Shown piece by piece: positions 15,733-23,290 of a stretch of DNA of 64,000 nt. The stretch's first letter is position 1. Every line of letters begins with the position of its first letter. The position numbers and the translations under genes are program-made. The notes below the pieces were generated by a model, which was given only the letters and a program-made list of their open reading frames with translations, made no database searches and was not told where the DNA came from. The DNA comes from an uncultured Acetatifactor sp. GTDB taxonomy: Bacteria; Bacillota; Clostridia; Lachnospirales; Lachnospiraceae. The DNA is taken from positions 1 to 64,000 of the forward strand of contig CAJUCE010000022.1 of the NCBI GenBank assembly GCA_910584865.1, read 5' to 3'.

Positions 15733-16593
15733 TTGAGGGAAAAAATATCGGGTATCTTGCTGGGGGCTGCGGTGTTGGTACTGTTTGTAGGAATCGGAAT
15801 GAAGCCGGCAGACAGGGACAGCGATGCGGAGAAGGAGCAAAAGGATGTGACGGGCTGCATCCGGCTGGCCGGAAGTTCCTCTATGGAGCATTATGTCAGC
15901 GCTTTGGCGGAAGGGTTTATGGAGAAATATCCCGATGTGACAGTGACCGTAGAGTATACGGGATCCGGAGCCGGAATCGCGGCAGTGACGGAAGTCTCCG
16001 CAGAGATCGGGATTTCCTCCAGATACCTGGCTGAGGAAGAGAAGGACCGGGGATTGGCGGAAAATATCGTAGGGCTGGACGGAATCGCCGTGTGCGTGGA
16101 TGTTGCAAATCCGGTGCGGGAACTGACCAGGCAGGAGCTTGCCGATATCTATCGGGGAAAGATCCGCAATTGGGCGCAGGCAGGCGGCGAGAATATTCCC
16201 ATCGTGGTAATCGGGCGGGAGGCGGGGTCAGGAACGAGACAGGCTTTTGAGGAATTCCTGGAGTCCGTGGATATCTGTACATATGTCAATGAACTGGACA
16301 GCACAGGCGCCGTTGCGGCCAGAGTATCATCTACGCCGGGAGCAATCGGCTATGTGTCTTTCGATACCCTGGACAGGACACAGCCAAAGATTGCGGCACT
16401 TTCGCTGGACGGAGTGAAGCCCTCCGCGGAAAATATAGTCTCAGGCAGCTATCCTCTGTATCGGCCCTTTATAATGGTTACAAAGGGGGAAGTCTCCGGC
16501 CAGAATTCCCTAGTGCAGCTCTGGTTTTCGTATGTGTACGGCGAAGAGGGAAGGCTGGCGGCTGAAATGGCGGATGTGCTTGTTATCCGCTAA
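15733..16593 (+). CDS. pstS: Phosphate ABC transporter substrate-binding protein
   Basis: PstS captures phosphate outside the membrane for the PstCAB importer. The protein (about 286 residues from TTG 15733) has an N-terminal hydrophobic segment (ILLGAAVLVLFVGIG), then the phosphate-binding pattern: AGSSSMEHY, EYTGSGAGI and GREAGSGTRQAFEEF. The start is a TTG after GGAAGAGG-type purines; no ATG is suitably placed. No lipobox cysteine follows the hydrophobic segment, so it is probably membrane-anchored by its uncleaved helix or cleaved by signal peptidase I, unlike the usual lipoprotein PstS of Gram-positives. First gene of pstSCAB. Confidence 0.92.
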   Translation: MREKISGILLGAAVLVLFVGIGMKPADRDSDAEKEQKDVTGCIRLAGSSSMEHYVSALAEGFMEKYPDVTVTVEYTGSGAGIAAVTEVSAEIGISSRYLAEEEKDRGLAENIVGLDGIAVCVDVANPVRELTRQELADIYRGKIRNWAQAGGENIPIVVIGREAGSGTRQAFEEFLESVDICTYVNELDSTGAVAARVSSTPGAIGYVSFDTLDRTQPKIAALSLDGVKPSAENIVSGSYPLYRPFIMVTKGEVSGQNSLVQLWFSYVYGEEGRLAAEMADVLVIR

Positions 16594-16670
16594 TCCATGG
16601 CGGTCAGGCAGGAATTTATACGGAAATAATGTCGGAAGTATGGAGAAGGGAGTGTGAAGGGAAAAGGGAA

Positions 16671-17570
16671 ATGAAAACGGAGAAAAAAGAAATCATCCAG
16701 GAGAGGGCGGCGGGCATTTTTTTTGCCCTCTGTGCCGCGGTCAGTGTATTTGCTGTTTTTGCCATCGGATTTTATACGTTTGCGAAGGGGTTGCCGGCTC
16801 TCGGAAAGGTGGGTTTTCGGAATATTTTTCTTGGTACCGTATGGAGGCCTACGGGGGAGGAGCCGGAGTTTGGGATATTGTATATTATATTGACATCTGC
16901 AGCGGGAACTATTCTGGCTGCGGTCATCGGTGTGCCGATGGGAATTCTCACGGCCGTCTATCTGTCGGAGATCAGCGATGCGGGAAAGAGCAGAATCGTG
17001 AGAGATGCCGTGGAGGTGCTGGCAGGAATTCCTTCCGTGATTTACGGATTGCTCGGCGTCTATTTGCTGAATCCGGCGATGTATCGGCTGGAAAGGAAGA
17101 TTTTTGCCCATTCTGATACCCATCGCTTTACGGGAGGAGCCAATTTGCTCTCCGCTGCGACGGTGCTGGCCGTGATGATGCTGCCCACCGTTATCCATAT
17201 CAGTGAAACCGCCATCCGGTCCGTAGGCATGGAGATCAGAGCCGCATCTGCAGCGCTTGGGGCAACAAAGGTGCAGACCATTTTCTGCTCTGTTTTGCCT
17301 GCAGCCAGACCGGGGATTATCATGGCTGTGGTATTGGGGGTGGGAAGAGCGGTGGGAGAGGCCATGGCGATTACATTGGTGTCGGGAGGCAGTGTAAACG
17401 CGCCGTTTCCCTTTTCCTCCGTCCGCTTTCTGGCCACGGCCATTGTCAGCGAAATGGGATATTCCCAGGGATTACACCGGCAGATGCTCTTTACGATAGC
17501 GCTTGTCCTATTTGGGTTTTTACTTCTGGTGAATCTGGCTGCAAAGCTGATTTTGAAGGGAAGGACTTAG
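16671..17570 (+). CDS. pstC: Phosphate ABC transporter permease PstC
   Basis: Integral membrane subunit of the PstSCAB phosphate importer. About six hydrophobic helices are visible, beginning with AAGIFFALCAAVSVFAVFAIGFY. The ABC-permease (EAA) loop appears in the AASAALGATKVQTIFCSVLPAARPGII segment, which contacts PstB. Length about 299 residues, typical. ATG 16671 is chosen for the AAGGGAAAAGGG site; ATG 16629 is in frame but has a weaker site. pstA begins 7 bp after its stop, showing tight coupling. Confidence 0.95.
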   Translation: MKTEKKEIIQERAAGIFFALCAAVSVFAVFAIGFYTFAKGLPALGKVGFRNIFLGTVWRPTGEEPEFGILYIILTSAAGTILAAVIGVPMGILTAVYLSEISDAGKSRIVRDAVEVLAGIPSVIYGLLGVYLLNPAMYRLERKIFAHSDTHRFTGGANLLSAATVLAVMMLPTVIHISETAIRSVGMEIRAASAALGATKVQTIFCSVLPAARPGIIMAVVLGVGRAVGEAMAITLVSGGSVNAPFPFSSVRFLATAIVSEMGYSQGLHRQMLFTIALVLFGFLLLVNLAAKLILKGRT

Positions 17571-17577
17571 TACAGAA

Positions 17578-18471
17578 ATGGAGAATGGTTCGCTTGGCGG
17601 AAGCAGAGGGAAAATGGGAGAGATTTTTTGGATGGCAGTAATCCATGGGGCAGCGTATTGCTGCGTCTTTTTGCTGCTGGGGATGGCCGGATATATTTTT
17701 TTCAGAGGATTCCGTGTTCTGAGTCTCCGTTTTTTCTATACGGTCACCAGTACCTGGAAGGGAACCGTAGGAATTGGGGGTAATCTGATAAACACAGTCT
17801 ACATTGTCGTCCTGACATTGCTTATAGCGCTTCCCGTGGGGGTGGGAACTGCCGTTTATTTAAACGAGTATGCGCGCCGGAATATGTTTACCTGTTTTAT
17901 ATCCTTTGCATTGGAAATTCTTGCAGGGATTCCTTCTGTTATATTCGGCCTGTTCGGGATGGTATTTTTCGGAAATGTGATGGGGCTGGGATATTCCCTG
18001 CTTAACGGGGCTCTGACCCTGTCTATGATGGTGCTGCCCTTGATTGTCAAAAATACCCAGGCGGCATTGGAGGCAGTGCCACAGAGCTATCGGCAGGGCG
18101 CTGTGGGCCTGGGAGCCGCAAAATGGTATTTGATTCGGACGATCCTGCTTCCCTGTGCCGGAAAGGGAATTCTGACAGGTGTCATCCTCTCCGTAGGACG
18201 GATTATGGGGGAGTCAGCGGCATTGCTGTTTACGGCGGGTAGTGCCAGGCTGCTGCCCGGACTGGGAGTCGGCATCGCCGAAATGCTGGAAAAGCTGCGG
18301 AACAAGATTATGGAATCGGGAGGGACGCTTACCGTAGAGCTGTATTTACAGATGCAGAACGGAGAGTATCAGACGGCATTTGCCATTGGGTGCGTTTTGA
18401 TGATTATGGCCTTTCTGGTACAGTTTGCGATAAAGCTGATATGCGGTGAGGACAGCCATGAAAAACACTAA
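17578..18471 (+). CDS. pstA: Phosphate ABC transporter permease PstA
   Basis: Second membrane subunit of the importer. The 297-residue protein has about six helices and the EAA-like loop SYRQGAVGLGAAKWYLIRTILLPCAGKGIL, matching the PstC counterpart. It begins 7 bp downstream of pstC and overlaps the pstB start by 14 bp, which suggests translational coupling. Starts at 17578 (ATG, weak site) or at an internal ATG near 17614 are possible; the longer form is listed. Confidence 0.95.
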   Translation: MENGSLGGSRGKMGEIFWMAVIHGAAYCCVFLLLGMAGYIFFRGFRVLSLRFFYTVTSTWKGTVGIGGNLINTVYIVVLTLLIALPVGVGTAVYLNEYARRNMFTCFISFALEILAGIPSVIFGLFGMVFFGNVMGLGYSLLNGALTLSMMVLPLIVKNTQAALEAVPQSYRQGAVGLGAAKWYLIRTILLPCAGKGILTGVILSVGRIMGESAALLFTAGSARLLPGLGVGIAEMLEKLRNKIMESGGTLTVELYLQMQNGEYQTAFAIGCVLMIMAFLVQFAIKLICGEDSHEKH

Positions 18472-19216
18472 AATAACGGCGGAAAATTGGAATTTATATT
18501 ATGGAAAACAGCATGCTCTGAAAAATATCAGTCTGGAAATCAGGACGAAGGGCATTATGGCACTCATAGGGCCCAGCGGATGCGGAAAGTCCACTTTTTT
18601 GAGATGCTTAAACCGTATGAATGATCTGATCGAAAATGTGCGTACGGAGGGCAGAATCCTGCTGGGGGAGGAAGACATTTATGCGCAGAAGGTAGATCCG
18701 ACGATTTTGAGGAGGAGGGTGGGAATGGTTTTTCAGCAGCCGAATCCGTTTCCCGTCAGTATTTTTGACAATATCGCCTATGGTCCGAGACTGCAGGGCT
18801 TGAAGGACAGGAGGCAACTGGAAAACAGGGTGGAGGAAGCTCTGCGGGGGGCTGCTGTATTTGAGGAGGTAAAAGACATTCTGAAAAAACCTGCACTGGG
18901 TCTTTCCGGCGGACAACAGCAGCGGATATGCATTGCCAGGGCGCTGGCGGCCGGACCGGAAGTATTGCTGATGGACGAACCTACTTCCGCCCTGGATCCG
19001 GTATCTACCTTAAAGATCGAGGAGCTGCTGAAAAGCCTGAAAAAAAAATTAACCGTCGTCATCGTCACCCATAACATGCAGCAGGCAGCCAGAATCTCGG
19101 ATGAAACAGCTTTTTTTCTTGCAGGAGAGCTGGTAGAATGGGGGGCGACGGACGCTTTATTCTGCAGACCAAAAGATAAAAAGACAGAGAGCTATATCAC
19201 AGGAAGGTTTGGATGA
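18458..19216 (+). CDS. pstB: Phosphate ABC transporter ATP-binding protein PstB
   Basis: ATPase driving phosphate import. The protein (252 residues from ATG 18458) has Walker A (GPSGCGKST), the Q-loop (VFQQPNPFP), the signature LSGGQQQR, Walker B (VLLMDEPTSALDP) and the H-loop His (VTHNMQQAAR). QPNPFP is characteristic of PstB. ATG 18458 is preceded by GGTGAGG at 6 bp and overlaps pstA. No phoU follows: the next gene is on the other strand beyond a hairpin, so feedback through PhoU must come from elsewhere or be absent. Confidence 0.97.
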   Translation: MKNTKITAENWNLYYGKQHALKNISLEIRTKGIMALIGPSGCGKSTFLRCLNRMNDLIENVRTEGRILLGEEDIYAQKVDPTILRRRVGMVFQQPNPFPVSIFDNIAYGPRLQGLKDRRQLENRVEEALRGAAVFEEVKDILKKPALGLSGGQQQRICIARALAAGPEVLLMDEPTSALDPVSTLKIEELLKSLKKKLTVVIVTHNMQQAARISDETAFFLAGELVEWGATDALFCRPKDKKTESYITGRFG

Positions 19217-19232
19217 GTATGGAAAAGAGGCG

Positions 19233-19266
19233 GGGAATAACTTGTGAGTTTTCACAGGTTATTCCC
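19233..19266. terminator. Hairpin between convergent pstB and CNNM gene
   Basis: GGGAATAACTTGTGA (19233-19247) pairs with TCACAGGTTATTCCC (19252-19266) with one G-T pair and a 4-base loop. T-runs are modest on both sides (CTCTTTTCC on the reverse strand), so termination is likely in the reverse direction and possible forward. Confidence 0.75.
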
Positions 19267-19275
19267 GCAGGTTGA

Positions 19276-20598
19276 TCAATTCTCTGTTTCTGCGTCGCCG
19301 CTGCCGGCGGAGTCAGAATCTTCTTCAGGATTATCCTCTTTAGGAGTCTCTTCCTCAGGAAGGGTCATCAGTACTTTCATAATACGGTTCTGCTCGATAC
19401 CCTGTACTTTCAGGCGGGTACCGTTTTCCAGGACGACTTCTTCATTGTCTTCCGGCAGACGGTCCAGACTTTCGATGATGATGCCGCCGATGGAATCATA
19501 GTCCTCGCTCCCCAGCGTGGTTCCCAGCTCGTCATTGATATCGTCCAGCTTCATGCTGCCTTCTACAAGGTAGACATTATCGTCCATTTTCTGAATATAT
19601 TCTTCCTCATCGGCATCGTATTCGTCCCGGATTTCACCGACGATCTCTTCCAACAGATCTTCCAGGGTGATCATACCTACCGTAGCGCCGTATTCGTTGA
19701 GGACAAAAGTCACGCTGGTTGCTTTTTCACGCAGTTCATAGAGCAGATCGGACACTTTCTTGAATTCATATGTAAAATGTGCATCCCGCAGAATGGACTT
19801 CACATTGAAGTTGGCTTTGTCCTCGGTCAGGATAAAGTCTTTGATATTGATCAGGCCAATGATATTGTCCGTATCGTTCTCATATACAGGGAATCGGGTG
19901 TACATGGATTCACGGAAAGTGGCCAGAACATCATCAAAAGTAGCATTCACATCCACTGCGATCATATTGATCTTGGGAATCATGATATCTTTGGCTAGCG
20001 CATCCGAGAAATCAAACACATTATAGATCATTTCCCTTTCTTCAGACTCGATGACGCCGTCTGCATGGCTGACTTCCACATAAGTGCGCAGTTCCGCTTC
20101 TGTCATTGTGGTAATTTTTTTGCTGGGATCGATGTGCAGCAGACGCAAAATCCCGTTGGACATTTTGTCTACTACAAAGATGACAGGAGTCATGATCTGC
20201 ATCAGCCCGTAAATGATGCCGCTGTAGGCGAGAGTCAGTTTCTCCGAAGTAAGCATGGCCCAGGTCTTGGGGACGATTTCTCCGCAGAGCAGGATGATGA
20301 TGGTCAAAACGCCGGTAGCAACGGCAACAGGGATTCCGAACTGCAGGGCGATTGTAGTGGTCAGGGCGGAAGTGGACAGATTCACGATGTTATTGCCGAT
20401 CAGGACCGTGCTGAGCATCTTGCTGTAACTGACCAATATTTTGTTCACTCTGGCGGCCCGTTTGTTCCCCTCTTCTTCCAGGGTCCGTAGCCTTACGCGG
20501 TTGACTGTACTGAAGGCCGTCTCTGCCGAAGAGAAAAAGCCTGACAGAATAAAGAGAATAATGAGAGCTATAAATTGTATACCTTCTGGAACTTCCAA
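19276..20598 (-). CDS. CNNM/CBS-domain membrane protein (HlyC/CorC family)
   Basis: The 440-residue protein has an N-terminal CNNM transmembrane domain (about residues 1-185, with FFSSAETAFSTVNRVRLRTL and CGEIVPKTWAML). A CBS pair follows (about 205-330, from KDIMIPKINMIAVDVNATFDDVLATF), then a CorC/HlyC C-terminal domain (ending in the EEVVLENGTRLKV segment) and an acidic tail. Family members are linked to Mg2+ or Co2+ efflux and were once called hemolysins. The start is TTG (complement of 20596-20598) with AGGAG about 10 bp upstream. A near-consensus promoter lies 70 bp upstream. Confidence 0.92.
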   Translation of the reverse strand: MEVPEGIQFIALIILFILSGFFSSAETAFSTVNRVRLRTLEEEGNKRAARVNKILVSYSKMLSTVLIGNNIVNLSTSALTTTIALQFGIPVAVATGVLTIIILLCGEIVPKTWAMLTSEKLTLAYSGIIYGLMQIMTPVIFVVDKMSNGILRLLHIDPSKKITTMTEAELRTYVEVSHADGVIESEEREMIYNVFDFSDALAKDIMIPKINMIAVDVNATFDDVLATFRESMYTRFPVYENDTDNIIGLINIKDFILTEDKANFNVKSILRDAHFTYEFKKVSDLLYELREKATSVTFVLNEYGATVGMITLEDLLEEIVGEIRDEYDADEEEYIQKMDDNVYLVEGSMKLDDINDELGTTLGSEDYDSIGGIIIESLDRLPEDNEEVVLENGTRLKVQGIEQNRIMKVLMTLPEEETPKEDNPEEDSDSAGSGDAETEN

Positions 20599-20648
20599 GT
20601 AAATTTCACTCCTTTTTTATTTATTTTACTTGATTGTAATTACAAATA

Positions 20649-20677
20649 ACTATACCCAATTGGAAAGTAGTTGTCAA
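20649..20677 (-). promoter_or_regulatory. Promoter of the CNNM/CBS gene
   Basis: On the reverse strand: TTGACA (complement of 20672-20677), 17-bp spacer, TATAGT (complement of 20649-20654). Confidence 0.75.
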
Positions 20678-20789
20678 GTTCTTGCTTCATACTGCATATT
20701 ATTTTATAAAAAGTTTATAGACTTACAGGCTGCGGTCCGGTCAGATTGTATAGAGGGCGGGATCGGCGGGCAGAGTCGGAACAGGGGGA

Positions 20790-21170
20790 ATGATGGAACA
20801 AAATCAGAGGAGGGAAGGAATCCCGTTGGCTTTTCTGGTGAAAAGTCTGCTTTTTTCTTACATATTGACAGCCACTTTGCTGGCAGTGCTGGCTTTTTTA
20901 CTGTATAAGCTGGGGCTGGATGAAAAGACAATCTCCATAGCCATCATTGTGATCTATGTGGCCGGTACTTTTTTCGGAGGATTTGTTACAGGCAAGAAGA
21001 TGGGAAGCAGAAAATTTCTCTGGGGACTTTTGATGGGAACGGTTTACTTTCTGGTGCTGGCTGTGGTTTCGCTGTGTGTGGGCAAAGGAAATATCCAGCT
21101 GGGGAGCTCCTTTTTTACCACATTGGTGATTTGTGCGGGAGGCGGAATGCTGGGCGGAATGCTGAGCTGA
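20790..21170 (+). CDS. TIGR04086 family membrane protein
   Basis: The 126-residue protein has four predicted membrane helices: FLVKSLLFSYILTATLLAVLAFLLY, ISIAIIVIYVAGTFFGGFVTG, FLWGLLMGTVYFLVLAVVSLC and the C-terminal TTLVICAGGGMLGGML. Length and topology fit the TIGR04086 (YrzE-like) family, which in clostridia is commonly encoded just upstream of scfA/scfB, as here. A role in SCIFF export or processing is often suggested from this synteny but is not established. ATG 20790 follows AGGGGGAATG; the second ATG two codons on is equally possible. Confidence 0.85.
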   Translation: MMEQNQRREGIPLAFLVKSLLFSYILTATLLAVLAFLLYKLGLDEKTISIAIIVIYVAGTFFGGFVTGKKMGSRKFLWGLLMGTVYFLVLAVVSLCVGKGNIQLGSSFFTTLVICAGGGMLGGMLS

Positions 21171-21209
21171 GAAATTTACATGAATTTAGAGGCATTTTCA
21201 AAAAAACCT

Positions 21210-21291
21210 TTTACAAATAGAAAATTTATGTTATACTACATAAAGTTTCTTATTCCTGCAGCAGAATGCCTTCCTATAGCGCGTTCTGCTG
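21210..21291 (+). promoter_or_regulatory. scfA promoter and leader hairpin
   Basis: TTTACA (21210-21215), 16-bp spacer, TATACT (21232-21237). The leader contains CAGCAGAA (21259-21266) and TTCTGCTG (21284-21291), an 8-bp perfect stem 22 bp before the GAGGAGG ribosome site of scfA. It could stabilise the short mRNA. Confidence 0.7.
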
Positions 21292-21329
21292 TCTGAGAGA
21301 ATTTAGTGAAAACGAGGAGGCTTTTAAGC

Positions 21330-21473
21330 ATGAAGCACATTAAGACTTTGACAACCAGAGATCTGAAGGAATCTATGAAGAAGGGTGGTTGCGGCGAGTG
21401 TCAGACGTCATGCCAGTCTGCCTGCAAGACTTCCTGCACAGTTGGAAATCAGAGCTGCGAGAAGACGAAGTAG
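21330..21473 (+). CDS. scfA: Six-cysteine ranthipeptide precursor SCIFF
   Basis: A 47-residue precursor: the leader MKHIKTLTTRDLKESMKKGG is followed by a core with six cysteines (CGECQTSCQSACKTSC...SC). This matches SCIFF (six cysteines in forty-five residues), a ribosomally made peptide found across Clostridia. The maturase ScfB installs thioether links to non-alpha carbons of acceptor residues, making a ranthipeptide; it is linked in the literature to quorum or metabolic signalling. GAGGAGG lies 9 bp before ATG. A terminator-like hairpin follows, and scfB is next. Confidence 0.96.
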   Translation: MKHIKTLTTRDLKESMKKGGCGECQTSCQSACKTSCTVGNQSCEKTK

Positions 21474-21536
21474 TCAGAATGGAGAAAGATTCCTGACGGG
21501 CAAAAGTATTCTAAATGGAGAAAAGTATTCCATTGG

Positions 21537-21582
21537 AAAAGTTCAGGACCAGGACAAGCAGCGGATCCTTTCGCTGCTTGAA
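21537..21582 (+). terminator. Attenuator between scfA and scfB
   Basis: AAGCAGCG (21556-21563) pairs with CGCTGCTT (21572-21579). An outer AAAAGTTCA arm (about 21537-21545) pairs with TGAACTTTT after a 10-base bulge. The downstream T-run is short, so partial termination is expected, giving more peptide than maturase mRNA. Confidence 0.65.
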
Positions 21583-21680
21583 CTTTTGTGCATAGAGACT
21601 GTTCGGGGCCCAATGGTTTGACATTTCTGCCCGGAGACAGAAAACGATTTCGGACAAGAGGTTTAGAAAGGAACATTTAA

Positions 21681-23066
21681 GTGATACATCAATATAAAAG
21701 CAATGGGTACAACATAATCCTGGATGTAAACAGCGGTTCCGTTCATGTAGTGGATGATGTGGTATATGATATTGTTCCGCTGGTTGAGGAGCTGACGGCC
21801 GGCGGTGTGAAGAGTGCAGAAGCCCTCATGGAGGATTTGGCCGGCAGAGAGGAGCTTAAGTACCCGGCAGAGATACTGAGAGAAGCCGTGGAAGAGGTAT
21901 TGGAGCTGGAAGCGGCAGGACAGCTGTTTGCACCTGATGTGTATGAGCATTATGTCTATGATTTCAAAAAGCGGCAGACGGTGGTAAAGGCGCTGTGCCT
22001 CCATATCGCTCATGACTGTAACCTGGCCTGCAGGTATTGCTTCGCGGAAGAGGGAGAGTACCACGGCAGACGGGCTTTGATGAGTCTGGATGTGGGGAAA
22101 AAGGCGCTGGATTTCCTGGTGGCCAATTCGGGAAACCGAATCAATCTGGAGGTGGATTTTTTCGGCGGAGAGCCGCTGATGAACTGGGATGTGGTCAAGA
22201 GCCTGGTAGAGTACGGCAGAAGTCTGGAAGGGCCGCATAACAAAAGATTTCGCTTTACCCTGACCACCAACGGCGTACTTCTCAATGATGAAATTTTGGA
22301 ATTTGCCAATCGGGAGATGGCGAATATCGTTTTAAGCATTGACGGGCGGAAAGAAATTCATGATAAGATGAGACCTTTCCGTGGAGGGCAGGGAAGCTAT
22401 GACCTGATTGTGCCCAAGTTTCAGAAGGTGGCCGAGAGCAGGGGGCAGAGCCGGTATTATGTGCGGGGGACTTTTACCCGGAATAATCTGGACTTTTCCA
22501 AAGATGTGCTGCATTTGGCAGATCTGGGATTTGAACAGATTTCCGTGGAACCGGTGGTGGCCGGTCCGGAGGCGGATTACGCCATTCGGGAAGCGGATCT
22601 TCCCGTTTTGAAGGATGAATATGACGCCCTGGCATCGGAGATGCTCAGACGCAGGAAAGAAGGGAAGGGATTCAATTTCTTCCACTTTATGATAGACCTG
22701 GAGGGCGGACCCTGCGTGGCAAAGCGCCTCTCCGGCTGCGGTTCCGGAACGGAATATCTGGCGGTGACTCCCTGGGGGGATTTGTATCCCTGCCATCAGT
22801 TTGTGGGAAATGAGAAATTTCTGATGGGCAATGTGGAGGAGGGGATTCTCCGGAATGATATACGCGATGAATTCAAATGCTGCAATGTCTATGCCAAGGA
22901 GAAATGCCGGAAATGTTTTGCCAGGTTTTACTGCAGCGGCGGTTGCGCCGCCAATGCCTACAATTTCCACGGCGATATCAACGAAGCTTACGATGTGGGC
23001 TGTGAACTGGAGCGGAAACGTGTGGAATGCGCAATCATGCTGAAGGCGGCTGAGGCGGAATTATAA
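21681..23066 (+). CDS. scfB: SCIFF maturase, radical SAM/SPASM protein
   Basis: The 461-residue enzyme uses SAM and iron-sulfur clusters to form thioether bonds in ScfA. An N-terminal peptide-recognition-like region (about 1-95) precedes the radical SAM motif CNLACRYC (CX3CX2C, about residues 114-121). FFGGEPLMNW and the strand LSIDGRKEIHD follow. The C-terminal SPASM region is cysteine-rich (CGSG, YPCHQFVG, CCNVYAKEKCRKCFARFYCSGGC). The start is GTG 21681, preceded by AGAAAGGAAC. It lies 207 bp after scfA. Two 104-bp palindromic repeats begin exactly at its stop codon. Confidence 0.97.
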   Translation: MIHQYKSNGYNIILDVNSGSVHVVDDVVYDIVPLVEELTAGGVKSAEALMEDLAGREELKYPAEILREAVEEVLELEAAGQLFAPDVYEHYVYDFKKRQTVVKALCLHIAHDCNLACRYCFAEEGEYHGRRALMSLDVGKKALDFLVANSGNRINLEVDFFGGEPLMNWDVVKSLVEYGRSLEGPHNKRFRFTLTTNGVLLNDEILEFANREMANIVLSIDGRKEIHDKMRPFRGGQGSYDLIVPKFQKVAESRGQSRYYVRGTFTRNNLDFSKDVLHLADLGFEQISVEPVVAGPEADYAIREADLPVLKDEYDALASEMLRRRKEGKGFNFFHFMIDLEGGPCVAKRLSGCGSGTEYLAVTPWGDLYPCHQFVGNEKFLMGNVEEGILRNDIRDEFKCCNVYAKEKCRKCFARFYCSGGCAANAYNFHGDINEAYDVGCELERKRVECAIMLKAAEAEL

Positions 23067-23273
23067 AAACAGCAAATGCGCATATCAGTGCCCACAGGAT
23101 TTACGGACGTTGCTTTGTCCGGAAATTCTGTGCCGTTACTGGTACTGATATGGGCATTTGCGGAACTAAAAAACAGCAAATGCGCATATCAGTGCCCACA
23201 GGATTTACGGACGTTGCTTTGTCCGGAAATTCTGTGCCGTTACTGGTACTGATATGGGCATTTGCGGAACTAA
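23066..23273. repeat. Two identical tandem 104-bp palindromic units
   Basis: Copy 1 (23066-23169) and copy 2 (23170-23273) read identically. Within copy 1, GCAAATGC (23072-23079) pairs with GCATTTGC (23154-23161), CATATCAGT (23081-23089) with ACTGATATG (23144-23152), CACAG (23093-23097) with CTGTG (23128-23132), and CGGAC with GTCCG near the loop. Each unit is therefore one long hairpin. They fill the gap between scfB and secDF. They could terminate or process the scfAB transcript, or be a non-coding mobile repeat. Confidence 0.92.
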
Positions 23274-23290
23274 AAATAAGAAAGGAACGA

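Noticed and set aside
23150..23290. N-terminal extension of secDF into the palindromic repeat
   Set aside because: Encoded by the repeat unit and not protein-like for SecD; ATG 23291 has the ribosome site.
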